Shown here piece by piece: positions 33,355 through 47,000 of a DNA stretch of 64,000 bases. The notes under the pieces were generated by a model. It had not been told where the DNA came from, made no database searches, and was given only the letters and a program-made list of their open reading frames with translations. Made by a program: the position numbers and the translations under genes. Each line of letters opens with the position of its first letter. Within the stretch, counting starts at the first letter, position 1. The stretch is from Gnomoniopsis sp. IMI 355080 (lineage: Eukaryota > Ascomycota > Sordariomycetes > Diaporthales > Gnomoniaceae): NCBI GenBank assembly GCA_027946555.1, contig JAPEVC010000182.1, positions 1 through 64,000 of the forward strand. The letters are read 5' to 3'.

Positions 33355-36300
33355 TTACCTCGCGGCTCGGTCTCTTCGTGTCATCTTCACAGCTCTCATA
33401 ACTGGCAGTGTATGTTGTCGCCCCGGCTCGCGACCAATCTCCACACAAAGCAGTCGCACGAGATCTGCGTTCGTCCAGTAGCTCGTATGCGCACTAAGCA
33501 TATTCAAGTACTGCAGCTCAAGAGGGCCAGTCCCAGAGCGAAGGTAAAAGTCGACTTGGCCATTATCGTTGAGCAGAAAGGCTTTTCGCTCGGCAATTTC
33601 TTCACGAGTGAAATCGTGGACTTCTAATTCGAGCTGTGAAGGCAATCGAAATGTCGGCGGCTTGGTGAGCACTGGTGCAGCGATATCGGTCGTCGCTGGA
33701 GCTGCGCCCACGGGGATAAACCCCCGCACGGCATCACCCATGGACTTGAACCAAGACGCTGTTGTACTTGGAACGTGAGCCATCCTCAAGTTGCCGGCAT
33801 ACACCGGATCGATTGTGCCATTCAACAAGTACGCAATCGGGTCTTCTTTGGCGAGGATGTTGTAGATGTTGTCGACAGCCAGACAACCGAAGACGCCTGA
33901 CTCTGCTACCACGTCTTTTGCCTTGATATCCTGGAAAGGCAAGTTAGTTATCGCTATGGTTGAATTTGCATAAGCCAACCACTCGAGAACTCACACTAGC
34001 TTCGGCGCCGGGCTTGTGCCGCCCTCGTCGAGGCATGAGACTACCACGCTCAAGAAGGAGGAAGAAGCCCGCAGGACTACCCAACAGAAACAGATTGGTT
34101 GTATCAAACTCGAAATAGCTCGATTCTGGCGTCGTCCTGCTAAGATCCAATGGCCCCGGTGTATCAGGCTGCTTCGACAAGATTTCCACAGCCATGACGC
34201 TTCCCAGCGAATGCGCGATGAGGTGGACCCGCCCGTTCTGCGCAAAACCCGGATTATTGCGACACCATAGACGATAGACGCGGTTGGCCTCTGCCACCAG
34301 GGCCTGGATCATTTTTGGTTTGTGGTGTGACATGTAAAAGGGAATATCAAACATGACGTCGCTAATCAAGCCTCGCACTGCGGGAATGGTGCCAGGCTCT
34401 ATGTCTTTCAGACCGAAAGCATCCATTGGAGCCGTGTCCTCTTCACCTATAGGACCACCATCCTCAAGTGAAAGATTGTGTCTCCAGTTCACAGGCAGCA
34501 CCATGATGCCGTTGAAGCGCTCGCGGAGTATGGGTTTGACGATCCCACTTTCAGCTTCAATATTGATCGATCTGCGGAACGCCGTAACCGCGTGTGTAAA
34601 ATGGTAACTCTCTACCCTCTCGGCGAACTTCTGGCCTATACCGTGAGCCACCAAAACAAGATCTGTGACTTGGGCTCGCTTTTTTTCCGCGTCGCATCCG
34701 GGGCAACTGCGTGGCGCAGCGTCCCCGTGGTGATCCGGGTCTGGGACGACCTTGTGTGTCGCCCTGGCCTTGTTGGACCTTTTCCTCTTCTCGTGCAGCT
34801 CATTCCAGGCATCGCGGTCGAACCCACGGACGACAGGCACTCCAACAGTCAACCCCTTCATGACCTTGGACACTGGCTTCCTTGAGTAGTAGGCCGATGG
34901 TTTCAGACTCGGCTTCAACATGAAGGCGAGGTTTGCGTCTTTGTATATAACATGGTAGTTTGCGTAGCTCCTGGGGGTGTTGTAGGCAGCCTCCGTCTTC
35001 CCGCCAACGGCTGGCTGCAGAGTACCCTCAGCAGCAGCTTCTCCCCGATAACAATGTGCGGCGCAGAATGGGTCCGACGAGATTGCTGGCTCCAAGTGCT
35101 CTTCTTCCGTTGACTTGGTTGCGGCCTGAGAAGCAGGCCTTGGCCACAACGGCCAGGATACCTTCTCTTCGCCTTCAGCACCTACTTCTACAGCACAGTG
35201 GATCTCAACCTTCCACTCTTCACTGAACGGTCGTAGCTCTCGGTAGCCGGCTTCAAGCTGATTCGCGACTGTCGGCTCGACCGGGATCATGGTGTCTCTT
35301 CAGACGGCGGTCAGTGACGGCGGCGACGGCGGCGATGCGGGTACCTCTTGCTTTGACTGTTGGTGCAGACAAACTAGGCATACAGGAGAGAATCACGGCA
35401 GAGATGGTCTGCGGCGCAGGGAACAAAAAGAGACACTCAACAGAAGGGACATATACCGAGACTCACCTGTAGAACCAGGTGGCTCTGGTAACTATTGCAA
35501 CATCATTGACTGGTGACCAATAGAGCGGTTTCATTTGCAGTGCGGGCAGAGACGTCATGTGCAATCTCGAGATGCCCACTGGCACTTCAACAGCACGTGT
35601 TTCGGTCAAAGTGATATACTTGCCATCCGGTCCTGACCTTGTGGAATTTCGGTCTCCTCGGCTTGTAACATTTCCTTTGCTGTCGCGACCTGCTGCCAGA
35701 GTACCAGAGTCACTGGGGATTGGAGCAGTCTCCAACGTGGCCTCAGCCTTTGCGTCTTGCACACGGTGGAAGGGTTTCCCGGAAATGCCGTCATCAGGCG
35801 CAGGAGGCCTTACGGGCACGGAGGCTGGCTTGACAACAATTTTCTCAGTGACCGGTGTGGACGACAGAAGATGACGGCGACTATCTGTCGAGCCGGGGCG
35901 GCTGGCTGGCGGGTTAGAGGCTAGCGATGAAGCTCGCCCGCGGGTTGATGTCTTCAAGGCCTCAAGTCAGTACGGAGCTGCAGTGCTTCTTAGAGGATGA
36001 TTTGAGAAGGGACAGGAGATTTGGGCTCTGATTCCGCGAACACTAATATCGACGTGAAATGTGGACAACGAGGTAGGAGAGAATATGCTTCCACGCCAGA
36101 CTTACAGATAGTCCCGGGGCAACGAACGCCTCTGCTCTTGGGGACGAAATTGAAATGGGCGAGGGGGCAATGCGTTGTGGTACGGAGATAGGTGCGGGCC
36201 GATGATTCTCCATGGCAGCCATGACGGTTTCTATGACATTGGTCTGGTCTAACTCTCTTTGCTTCCTCCTTGTCATGTTGCAAAAGTTCTCTCTGAGTAA

Positions 36301-36798
36301 ATTGGACGCGTCAATGAGCAGTTCCTGGCAGCATACCGGCGTGGGGCTACTGGATAACGCGTCGGAGGGAGCCTCTAGAATGGTCTTTGACTGAGCTTCC
36401 TGAGCGTGCTTCTCCTTGTGTCTTCGAACCAGGACGTCGACGATATTTCGGACCCTCTCGGTGTTTGCGGCAGCGAGGGCAGGACTGAGGCCTGTCTTGG
36501 CCAAAGAAGCTTGGTGAGAGGATCTAAGACTCTCGGACACTAGGCTCAGCCAAGCCCGCTCGAGAGCATTGTTATCGGCGTGAGAGAAAGGACGCAGTAC
36601 GGCCCTTGAAGCCTTGCTATCGGAGGAGGCGGGAATAGTGGCGGTCGAGAGGGGGTCATCGATAGGGACGAGGCTGTGGTAAAAGAACTGGGCGTTGATG
36701 GGTGGGATGCCGTCAAGGAGGGGGTTATCAGGGTCGGGCTCGATAACGGTAGCTAGACGGCACGCCGGGCCATATGTGTGGGGTTGAGGAGCGTCCAT
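33355..36798 (-). CDS. DDHD-domain phospholipase (PA-PLA1 family)
   Basis: Four exons: 36798-36106, 35951-35467, 35297-33995 and 33930-33355, about 1018 residues. Members hydrolyse phosphatidic acid or related phospholipids (animal DDHD1/2, yeast YOR022C/Ddl1) in mitochondria or at the early secretory pathway. Joining exons 2 and 3 rebuilds A-T-W-F-Y-R, a block found near the N-terminus of the family. The lipase motif is A-H-S-L-G-S with Ser near 756, preceded by L-V-L-V-A-H-G-I-G. The DDHD region is in the last exon, with F-Y-L-R-S and L-N-M-L-S-A-H-T-S-Y-W-T-N-A-D. The first exon (231 residues) is family-specific and unrecognised. Introns 1 and 2 are long for this window (154 and 169 nt). 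The first acceptor could also lie 9 nt upstream. Confidence 0.88.
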
Positions 36799-38889
36799 GG
36801 TCGACGGACAATACGAGGAGCTCTATGAGACTGTTGGATGTCGCTCAAGGTTAGCGAAGGGGATGCGAGGCCACGCTGTGAAAGGAGAAGTGCTCACGAC
36901 CTACGCACACACAAGACATACAACCGTGGAAGTTGTGCAAGACGCGCAACCTGCCCCTCTCAAAATATTCTCTTTTCACACATCATGATGGCAATGGCAA
37001 GTTAAGGCCCAGCAGGGACATGCAGTGATTGGAGTGACTGTCGAGGTCTGCTAGCCTGTCCCAAGACCACGAGTGCAATGCGCGCAAGGCTGACGCGGTA
37101 CAGTCAAGACCTACCTGCTATGTGGATAGGCAGTAAATATTTATGACGTGGTCCTGCGACAAGGATCATGGTCAGAGGGGCTGCTTAAATGATTATGTAA
37201 GCATAGACAGACGGAGATTTATGCCCGGTCTGGAGATTCGCCGGTGCGCATTACCAGTACGCAACACGGTACTCCCAAAGTACAGCACATTACTGTCCAG
37301 TCCTACTTTGAACTCCCAGTTCCACGTTTTATACCAGGAGTGTCAAGTAAGCATTAAGAAATCTGCCCCCAAAGCTCAGCTCTGGTGCCATTTGCAAACC
37401 ATGGCAGTATTGGTACTGGGTATGCCGCGTACAATGTAAAGTGGAGGAGGTACCAGGGCGGCAGGGCTGCCGTAGGATGAAAGTGACAGGTAGACAAGGC
37501 CCCTGCCAGTTCCCAACCCCAGACTCGACATTGAAGAGGACTTGGACCCTGGAGTCTGGAGCACGAGCTTCCCTGGAGCTTGTGTGGGTCTGGGTTTGAT
37601 GCCCGATAGTCTTCAGCTCATTACCTCATTCAGAATCTATGTAGGGCATACTGCAGATTGGGACATTCAATTACTACGTATCTATTGGGTCCATACACAA
37701 CAACGAACACATCAGCGACGCCATCCCTTTGGGGTCGAGAAAACAAAACTTCCCTGTTGAAAGTAATCCCCCCTGCTAACGCGAGGAACATCAGAGACTA
37801 CGGTGTATAGGGTGTGGCGACAGGTAAATCTGATATCCATCGTTACATACACTATAGGGAAGCTCCGGGCCGAACGGAGGTATCTCGAGATTACTCATAT
37901 TTTCATAGGCATAGATTGGCCACAATCCCTGAATAGATACAAGTGTTGTTCTTCTCGTCCCCAAAGGGATGGGCAATCGATTACCTTTTCTGCCAGCACC
38001 ACTGACCTCTCCTACGTACCCAGCCCAGGGATGTATGATGAGTGTTAGCATACACATGCGGCGTGTGTAGCCGGAGGCCGGAGGGCTAATTGAGTGGCTC
38101 GAGGAAGTGCGTAAGATTACTGCTGGGACCGACCCTGATGACCGGCTGGAGGATCAGCGGACCCTATCAAAAGTATGGGCTGGTTGCCCGTCTGTTTACA
38201 CACACCCAGCGGCTGCAATGGCAACTCCAACCCTCAACTCTTGGACATTACGTTGTCTGCCTCCTTGAAGGGAGTAGGGGAGGGTGGGCGCCATTCGAGT
38301 GAAGTCTGTCTATGGAGAGAGACGGGCGCTTGTGTGGGTATGTGTACTATATGTACATGAAGCAATTGAGCGTCCTGCGAGCTTTGCCCTTTTCTGCTCA
38401 AGGTTGTGTGCTTGGCGCTTGGCGTGCATATCTTGGATCCACCCGGCACAATCCACCCACTCATAGTCTCTCCACTCCCCGCACTTCTCTGCAGCGCAGC
38501 GTACTGGTACCCACCCCGTGGGCCTGAGAGCCCCAAACGCCCAAAGTACCCGCCCCCGGACTCCCACCTCACTACCTGCGCTTTACTTTCGCCCCACCAG
38601 GTCATCCTGGCCTGTCTCTTCTATCTCCTCCTCCTCTTTCCCGGCTGTTTCTTCCTGAAACTGAAACTGCCCTCGATTATTCCCGTGTGGCTCCTCAGAA
38701 ATGCCTCTCCACTCTTCAAGATTTTCTTGAACGATTGCTTGTCAACCGTCTTGATCCTGATTGTCATTGTGATCGTCATCGTGGTCCTGACGCGCATGTT
38801 GACGCTGTGCTGTACCAATAACCGCGACCATCCTCTTGCTATATCACCAACCTTCAAAATATCCCAATCCGTCGCGAGACAGCCTCTCT
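36799..38889. other. Divergent promoter region, about 2.1 kb
   Basis: Between the DDHD gene (minus) and PPS1 (plus). Only short frames, plus one 188-codon frame (38406-38972) that overlaps the PPS1 start out of frame and looks unselected. The last 300 bp is pyrimidine-rich, as expected for the PPS1 leader. No gene supported. Confidence 0.55.
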
Positions 38890-41054
38890 ATGGCTACTAT
38901 CGCCCTTCCTCGGCCACTCCCTCCGCATCGCTCCTCCTCCCTCACCCCATTGTCCCCTGCCTTGACCATTGACTCTCTCGACGACCAGGCTGAGCCATGC
39001 CCGCCTGCTGTGCCCAATAAGCACATTCCCATCTGTCCACCGGGCCCCGTTCCTCACCACGATCCGAACACTCCGCCTCCCTCGCCCGGCAATCGGGACA
39101 CCGTCCAATCTCTACAGCAATCTCTCCTCTACCCTCCTGTCGACTTCTCCCCGCTTGAATCCACCCCCAACACTATCTACGAGATCTTCCCTGCCCAGAT
39201 CGCGGACGCCTTGGACCACATAGCCCGCCAACCTCTCCCTGAGCCCTCGCAGGTCTTTCCATGGTTTCACGGTCTACACCCTCTCAACCATCTCCAGCAG
39301 TCCTTCTTCACTTCTCGGAGCCGCGCCCTAAGGAACACCCCCAACTGTCTGCGAGCCATTGCTCTGGTCAAGGCTGACGGCGACTTGACTGTCGCTCGCC
39401 TCAAGGGCGCAATCTCTCCCAACGAGTTTCTGCACTGTTCTTCCACCCCCGAATTCCAGGATGTCGACCCCAAAGACGGCTTTTCCGTCAGGAATTTCCA
39501 GATTCAGGCTGCCAAATCTGCCATGACCTCGGATATCATTGTCTACGGCAATGACACTCAGCTGTCTCGGAAAATGGCGAGGGACATCGCCGCCGCCCAA
39601 CAGAGGTGGCGTGACAAGCATGAAGCACAGGGCCACCCTATACCAGTCTACAACACCTTTCTGTGCCGAAGCCACTTTCAAGAGTTCGAGGACAACTACC
39701 CCGACCTAGTAGCCGTCGATGCCGAGGGCCTTTTGACGGGCAATGTGCTGGATTTCATCCACCAAGAGCGCAGGGAGATGTTTGCCATGACGAAGCCTTC
39801 GGAGATAGCCCACAATGTTTGGATGGGCCCAACTCTCGACCGCGGCTCCGAGGACGAGTCGTTTTTTGATGTTCTGATCGAGTGTAGTGACTTGGGTCGT
39901 CTCAACCCTCGTGCACTACAGGAAATTGCTGAGGGCGCAGCGTCCGAGGAGTCCATCTGCTGTCTCGATTTTCCCTCCTCTGGAAGCATTCTACCCTCTT
40001 CATGGTCTCACGCCGAGACCGACGGCATTGTCGAGACTTGCAAGTGGATATTCCAACTCGCGCATGGCTCTTGCGCATCGGTTGAGGATGGTGATGATGG
40101 TGACACCGTCATGGTCGAAGCTTCCAGATCTTCGCCTCTCGGGCGACCTCGCAAGATCCTTATCCACTGTGGCGATGGCTACACCGAGTCGACCATGCTT
40201 GGAATCGCCTATTATAGTTTTAGTACCGGTCGCTCCATCCCGGATGCATGGCTGAACTTACACACCGCTCTCAAGCGCAACTTTTTTGCCTATCCCGCTG
40301 ATGTATCCCTTCTTACCTCAATAGCACCGCGGCTGCTCGCAGATTCCCCTGCCCTCGTCGGCAAGGACCCGTGTGTTTTGGAGTCTTTGGCTTTAGATGA
40401 GCCCGACTGGCTACCAGGCATTGATGGTTCATTTCCCAGCCGGGTCCTAGATTACCTGTATCTTGGAAATTTGAATCACGCCAACAACCCAGACCTATTG
40501 AGAGCTCTTGGAATAGGCCAATTATTGAGCGTTGGAGAGACGGCCATGTGGCGTGATGGAGATTTGGAGCAGTGGGGCCCGGACAATGTGTTTGTGGTTC
40601 AAGATGTGCAAGACAATGGCATAGACCCCTTGACGGAGGAATTTGATCGGTGTCTTGATTTCATAGGTAAGTACAAAGTGCCTTGCCATCGCGTGGTCCT
40701 AGCACGGTCATGGCACAATATCCCGCTAATAAGTGACTAGAACGTGGTCGAAAGAATGGCACTGCAACACTAGTGCACTGTCGCGTGGGTGTATCTCGGA
40801 GTGCGACGATTTGCATCGCCGAGGTTATGCAGGCCATGGACCTCTCCTTCCCCCGAGCCTACTGCTTTGTCCGGGCGCGGCGGCTAAATGTCATTATTCA
40901 GCCACACCTCAGATTTGCATACGAGTTGCTGAAGTGGGAAGAGACGCTGCAGCGCAGGAAGGGTGCGTCAGGACACACCGGCATCCACCGCGAAATGGAG
41001 TGGGCTGAGATTGCGAGGGAGATCGCTTTGATGAACCGACCCTACGCCAGGTGA
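38890..41054 (+). CDS. PPS1: Dual-specificity protein phosphatase
   Basis: Exons 38890-40666 and 40741-41054 (74-nt intron, GTAAGT..CTAG, phase 1) encode about 696 residues. Pps1 acts on phosphotyrosine and phosphoserine/threonine and is linked to S phase in yeast. The catalytic loop is in exon 2: H-C-R-V-G-V-S-R-S, Cys near 606 and Arg near 612, with downstream A-R-R-L-N-V-I-I-Q-P typical of the family. An earlier related segment has I-H-C-G-D-G-Y-T-E-S, with Cys near 427 but Glu where the loop arginine should be, so it is probably not catalytic; this two-part layout agrees with the family as I know it. ATG 38890 is the first in-frame ATG; upstream codons lack one. The N-terminal 60 residues are Pro/Ser-rich and likely disordered. 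Confidence 0.92.
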
Positions 41055-41765
41055 GCGAGTGAGCAATGGGCACTGAGCCTTCATGAAGCACACGAAGTAC
41101 ATGACGGAAACTGGATATAATGTTCATGATTTTATGCGACGGATGGATGTATCATCCTGGACTGAACAGGCTTTATCGGCAGCAACCTACTCAAGAGTGG
41201 CGCTTGGAGTTATGGGCCTGAACACTGGGCGCAAAGTATTTGCTGCACTGACGCATCGCGTGCATTTAGCACTATTTCGAGGCTGATACCGAAACATAGG
41301 AACAATAGTACCTCTTTGCTTAGCGGGCCTTTTTGTTCTCATCACGATTTTCGTGCTGTACGCTGCGCCTCTGTTGAAACGTCAGTGCCAAATAAAAGGA
41401 TTCAACTTTGTTAGCCGGGATGGCTTCTGGTTCAAGATTACAGAGCAACCGCAATTGTTCTGCAACTGCTAAGTACGCGGTCATGCTGCAAGGGTATCAA
41501 TCAACATTGACGAAATGAGGTGCACCCCATACGTCTTCACCGTCACCAGTGGCCGCTCTCGATCACTAACGGTAGACTTGGAATATGCAAACAGCCTTGT
41601 GGGTATGAAAGCGCCAGAAAGAACGCAAGACTGCGTACGAATGCCTTGATCCGCCCAGGACTCCTGCTCACGCCATTGCTCAAGGGAAAGAATATCAAAA
41701 CTCGTTGCGCCGTTTCGACCGAATTGAGGGCAAGTGCCAATCCGTAAGGCCCTCAGCCAATTTCT
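41055..41765. other. Convergent 3' regions
   Basis: Between the ends of PPS1 (plus) and ATG18 (minus). It contains short frames only; no repeat or RNA gene seen. Confidence 0.55.
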
Positions 41766-43321
41766 TCAAGGGTTGAAGGAGGAGTCAAGTTTGTCGTCAC
41801 CCTCAAGAACTCTGGAGGAAGAACAAATCAGCCTCTGCAGCCACGATGTAAAGCTGACGGGTGCTAGGAGTCACTTACGAGAATTGTCGTACAAGATAGC
41901 CCTCGCCGCCATTCTCCATGTCGATATTGAAAACAAAGAAGCCACCCTCACTAGTAACGACCATAACTTGCGGGCTATTGCTACTCATCGCAACTACACT
42001 TCGCAAAGGCCGCGGCCCACTTGGGGTGAAAACCGCAGTCGAAGGAGTTGAGCCAGGGGGGCCTTTATTGGCAGCAGGTGTCGACGACACTTTGGAGATC
42101 TTGATGTAGGCAAAATGGCGCTCAGGCTCCAACATACCCGTCACGGCTTGTGGAAGATATTGTCCCACAGCCCCTACCACACTGCGACCCATCAACTGAG
42201 AGGATCTCCGCAGCATGCTGCTAAAAGAGCCACTCTGTCGCCGGCTTGCGGGGGCTCCATTTTTGGCGGAATTGGTGTTGGACGAGGAGGCTAATACTTC
42301 AGCGGCATCGCTGCGTGGTGAGCCCGTGGCACTACCTGGCGAGTCATTTCCGCTATCGTAGCTTCGCGATCGTGCTCGAGCCGACTGATCATTTTGTGGC
42401 AAAGATAAGGGGTCTGTTTGCGTTAGCGGCCCACCCAGGGGGGTTCCGTCGACTGTTTTTGGTCCAGTAAGGCGAAATATGTGGACAGTGTCGGACGTGG
42501 AGGAAACACAGAGCAGAGTGGAGCTCAAGTTGAAGGACATGCTGTAGATGGTGGACTGATGTACGCCGCGACGAAATTGATACAACTTTTCGCCTCTGGG
42601 AACAGAGAATACCCGAATGACAGTTCCCTTCTCGGAAGCCGTCGCCATTAGAGTGCCGTCGTTGTTCATGGCTATACAGGATAGGGGTGAGCTATGAGCA
42701 CCAACAACACTGACTACCTTGCCAGTCAAAGTGTCGTATATGATGATTTCGCCAGTGGTGGAGGGAACGTAGGTGGACAGAGGCGGGGCGTGCGGAGGCC
42801 GTCTCTCGCTGCTATCCTCTCTTGGTTTGGGCACGGGTAATGCGAGATAACAGTTCTCGGAAGATGGAGACAGGGCGCAGATTGCGTTCGGGTTTGGTGA
42901 AGTGTTGATGGTAAACAGCATGGCCATGTTTTGAACATCGTAAAGGTAGATGACCTCCTCGAGTACAATAGCCAGACGCCGGCGGTTCAAGCGGACAGCT
43001 AGGATAGCGGAAGGAAATGTGAGCTCGCAAATGACCGAGGATCTCTGGAGGGACACAAGTGGTCAGCGGTGAAGGGGGCACATTCAGTGAACAACAGAGA
43101 CAGACCTTAGTGTTTTGAATGACGAGATGGCGAGGCGAGATGACCAATGCGACAAGAGAGGTAGAGAAGAGCATTTCGATGAGAGATACGTTGGACTCCT
43201 CCGTGGTGAAAACTCGGGAGAAAGGGTCGGTGTGGTAAATGCGGAAGCCTTTGGAGGTACCAACAGCGATACAGCTGTGGTCCTGGTTGAAGGTAATGAA
43301 GTTGATGTTGGCGGCAGCCAT
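41766..43321 (-). CDS. ATG18: Autophagy PROPPIN, WD-repeat protein Atg18
   Basis: Exons 43321-43106, 43044-41879 and 41811-41766 encode about 475 residues. Introns are 61 and 67 nt (GTCTGT..CCAG and GTAAGT..CCAG). Atg18 is a seven-bladed beta-propeller that binds PI3P and PI(3,5)P2 at the phagophore and vacuole, together with Atg2. The N-terminus has the family opening F-N-Q-D-H-S-C-I-A-V-G-T-S-K-G-F-R-I. The phosphoinositide motif F-R-R-G is at residues 229-232. A blade close to the end reads F-V-F-N-I-D-M-E-N-G-G-E. A long Ser-rich insertion (about residues 265-365), as is usual in fungal Atg18, follows. The last exon codes only 15 residues (S-V-L-E-G-D-D ...), and without it the frame would stop early. 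The third finger of evidence, the phase of all joins, is consistent. Confidence 0.93.
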
Positions 43322-44080
43322 GTCTGCAAACAGCCAGCGCCCGTCGAGATCAGTTGGTTTGGAAGTCTTGGAACATGCTCATCAACCTGTCCGGTCGTCG
43401 CAGCAGATGATGCGGGACTGGAAGCGGGACCGGGGAGGGTGGATGGCTGGCTTGGGGGCAACGAGCAGTTGCTGTCAACGAATGCCACCGGTTTTGATGA
43501 CGGTCTGGGCCTCAGCTACTGTCTCAATCCGATGCGTTGATAACCAAGGCAGAAGCAGTGTGACAAACACAAAAGAAGCAGAAGGCCAAGTGGAGGATGC
43601 TGCTACTATGTATGTAGAACGACTAAGGTGGAGTATTAGGAGGAGGAGGGTGAGCAGCTGCAGGCAAACTGCAAGTGACAACGTCAGAAGCAAGGGGCCC
43701 CCCACCTGATCGTCCACCGCCTTGCACCCTTGCAGAAGGCTATCCCCTGTCGCTTACTAAGGTAAGGCGTGTGCATGGTCTTCTGAATATTGGAGACTCC
43801 GTGATTATCTGTGTACTGTACAAAATGTGTGTATACTTTTTCTCTCTTGGTAACTTCAGCTCGTCAGCGGTTTCGGCGGTTTCTATTTGCACAAGCCTTT
43901 TCGTCTCTTTGTCATATGGCTGCTGCTCTTGAGAACAGCTGGAACGTCATCTCTTCCGTCCTTCAAGTAGGCTCTGCCCATGCTATATTGAAATAAATCT
44001 ACTGCCCCCCCCCCCAAGAGCCTCAGAGGAGTCTGAATTTTCTTACCTCCCTAGGAGTCTGACTGAGACGCACCTCGGCC
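43322..44080. other. Divergent promoter region, ATG18 and PPM2
   Basis: About 760 bp shared upstream region. It contains an 11-nt C run (44005-44015) and a T/C-rich stretch near 43835-43915. No gene supported. Confidence 0.55.
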
Positions 44081-47000
44081 ATGGTTGCTCCAGATCTACG
44101 CGATGTTAATCCTGGGCGAACTCCTGGCCGGAGCGCAGCAAAGCCAGATGATTTGCTCGTCATGGCTAGTAAGTATTGCAACGATCACTGTGCTTCGGGA
44201 TGAACCACCATGCTGATACACCTGCCTGACAAGCAAACAACAGTTCTATTAGCTCAAAAAGAAGCGTAGAGCGTCTTTACTATCCGAATGAGCCCCACTT
44301 CTTCCGCTTCTTTGTTAAGAAGTTTCAAAGAAGAGCGCCTCTCATCAACAGAGGGTATCATCTACGACTTCACGTCATCGATGTCACCTTACGCAATTTC
44401 CTACGCCAACCCTCGCCCACGCCTTCGTGCAAGACAAAGGTCGTCGTGAATCTAGGCTGTGGCAGGTACTGCTCTCTTAGCCCTCTCTGCTGCTTACTCC
44501 CACGCTCATACTAGTACCTTTAGCGATGTCATTCCTTGGCAATGCTGGACCCGGTACCCAGACGACAGCCGGTCTCGCATTCAATTCGTGGATGTGGACT
44601 TCCCAGACCTCATCCGGATCAAAAGAAAAATCGTCCTGAACACTCCAGAACTACTAGCTGATCTTTCCGCTGTCGAGACGGAAGACTCACACCCCAATGT
44701 GCTACTGCGCAGCGACCGATATACCCAGATCGGCGTGGACCTACGAGATATCTCTGATCTTGAGGATGCCTTGGCATCCGTAGTCAACATACAGGATTGC
44801 CACTTCTTGTTTGTCGCCGAAGTATCCATCACCTACATGGAAACAAGCGGCGCAGACGCCCTCATTCAATGGGCTGCTAACCTTGGCCAGGCCGCCGAGT
44901 TCTGCCTCCTTGAGCAGATACTCCCAGACGGGCCTGGTCATCCCTTCGCCAGGACCATGTTGCAGCACTTTAACAAGCTGTCATGTCCAATCAAGTCCGT
45001 GGCCACATACCCAACTATTGAACGGCAGTGCGAAAGGTTCCGTAACAGGGGCTGGTCGGCAATAGACGGCCAGTCCTTGTGGTCTGCCTGGAGCGGGAAT
45101 ATTTTCCTTACGCCCGATGAGCGTCGAGAGCTAGATCAGATAGAGCCTTTTGATGAGCACGAGGAGTTTGCGCTATTCGCCAGTCATTACATGCTTCTTC
45201 ATGCCCGAAGCTATGGAGACAACACCACGATCATGCCGGCCGACTTGCCTGTCTCTCAACCTCCGATCAAAGAACTTGAGACGACCGAGGTAAATTTAAC
45301 TGCCAATCACGGCATGCGTCGTTTTGGCGCAGCTATGGCAGTCACAGACCATTTCGGAAGTGAATCTATCATTAACTGCCTAGGTCTTGGCAATAATAGC
45401 CGCCTGTCTTCATACGATGTCTACGCCCGTGGGAGGCCAAGTCAAATACACATCAAGCCTCGAGGAGGTCCTTCCAGTCGCATGTGCTCAACTTTAACCG
45501 ACCTCGGCCACGTTGTTCTACTCGCTGGTGGACGATCGTCTCCCTCGAACCCCCTGAGTGACTGTTGGATCTTTAGAAAAGACGCCAAGGTCTGGGATCG
45601 AACGTATGACATGCCCATGCCGCTATACCGTCATTCTGCCTGTAGACTAGGGCACTCGTCTCTGGTGCTCGTCCTTGGGGGTAAGACAGGAACCACTGGA
45701 GTATCTGACTTGATCACAGTCTATCACCCTGAGGACGGTTGGTTGATCTGCAACGTGGAGGGGTCGGTTCGACCCAAGGTGGTCTTCGGCGCAGCTTTGA
45801 CATGCCCCAGTAGACAGCCTGGGCGTCAATTGGCGTTTACAGGGCTCTTGATGGGAGGTATCTCAGAAGGTGTGATAGATAGGCGAATACAAAAATGGAC
45901 CCTCTCATTCGAAGACAATAAGGTGAGTCCAGTAAACTTCACAGAGCCATACATACAACATCACCAACTTCGGCGACGACAGTGCGAAGTTTTCGTACTT
46001 CCCAATGTTCTCCTCAATTCCTTGCCACTTCGTCCTCTTCCTTCCCGTCTTCGTCCAAATAACCCGGTTATCCAACCCAAAGGAGCAAAATTAACATACC
46101 ACGCCAGGGACCCATTATAACCTTCCATGACGCGGACGTTGGGGACGATACAGTCGTCCTTCTTTCCAGATTCGGTGCTGCCTGCGTCCAATTGCCCGAC
46201 GCCTTCATACTTCTAGGAGGCGTAGGATGCTCAGGGCATATCAGCCGAGAGGACGAGATCATCATGGTGTCTACTACCGGAAAAGTCAAAGCGACTAGCA
46301 GGCTCCTACCACGAGCGGGGACTACTCGACCTCTGCTAGTTGGGTCTAGCGTGGTGCTCTCGAGTGACCAGGACTTGGTCATAGTTGGCGGAGCTGCGAC
46401 CTGTTTCTCAATGGGAACTTTCTGTACGTTCAAAACTAATCATCTCCTAGTGTCTTGTTTTTGTCATTGAACACATGTGTTTGATGCTAATACACCTTCA
46501 AGGGACGCGAAGCGTGTACACCATGAAATTGGCTGATACTAGGAGGGACGCTTCGATATTGGGCGGCTGGGAGTTCTCACACACTGGAGAGATTGTTCAA
46601 ATGCCGCCACGTAGTTTACGTGTGGCCCAGGAAGGCTCCCAACCGACAAAAATTCGTCCCATATCGCGAGTCAAACTGGATCCCAATCAGTCGTTTGAGA
46701 AACTCCTCGCCGTGGACCAACCTGTGGTACTTGAAGGCCTTAATATTGGGCCCTGCACCAGTAAATGGTCTCTCGACTATCTCACGAGACAAATAGGAGA
46801 GGAGCGCAAGGTATAAGGAAGAGGTCCAGTCAAAGGATAAACGAGTATCAAAGCCTGCTAACCACAAAAGTGCACCTAGGTTATTGTGCACGACTCCCAT
46901 AGCCAAAGTATGGACTTCAACGCGAAGAATTTTCGGTACGCTACAGTAACCTTCGGAGAATTTGCCATGCAGGTGAAAAACGGCAAGAGGCAATACCTAC

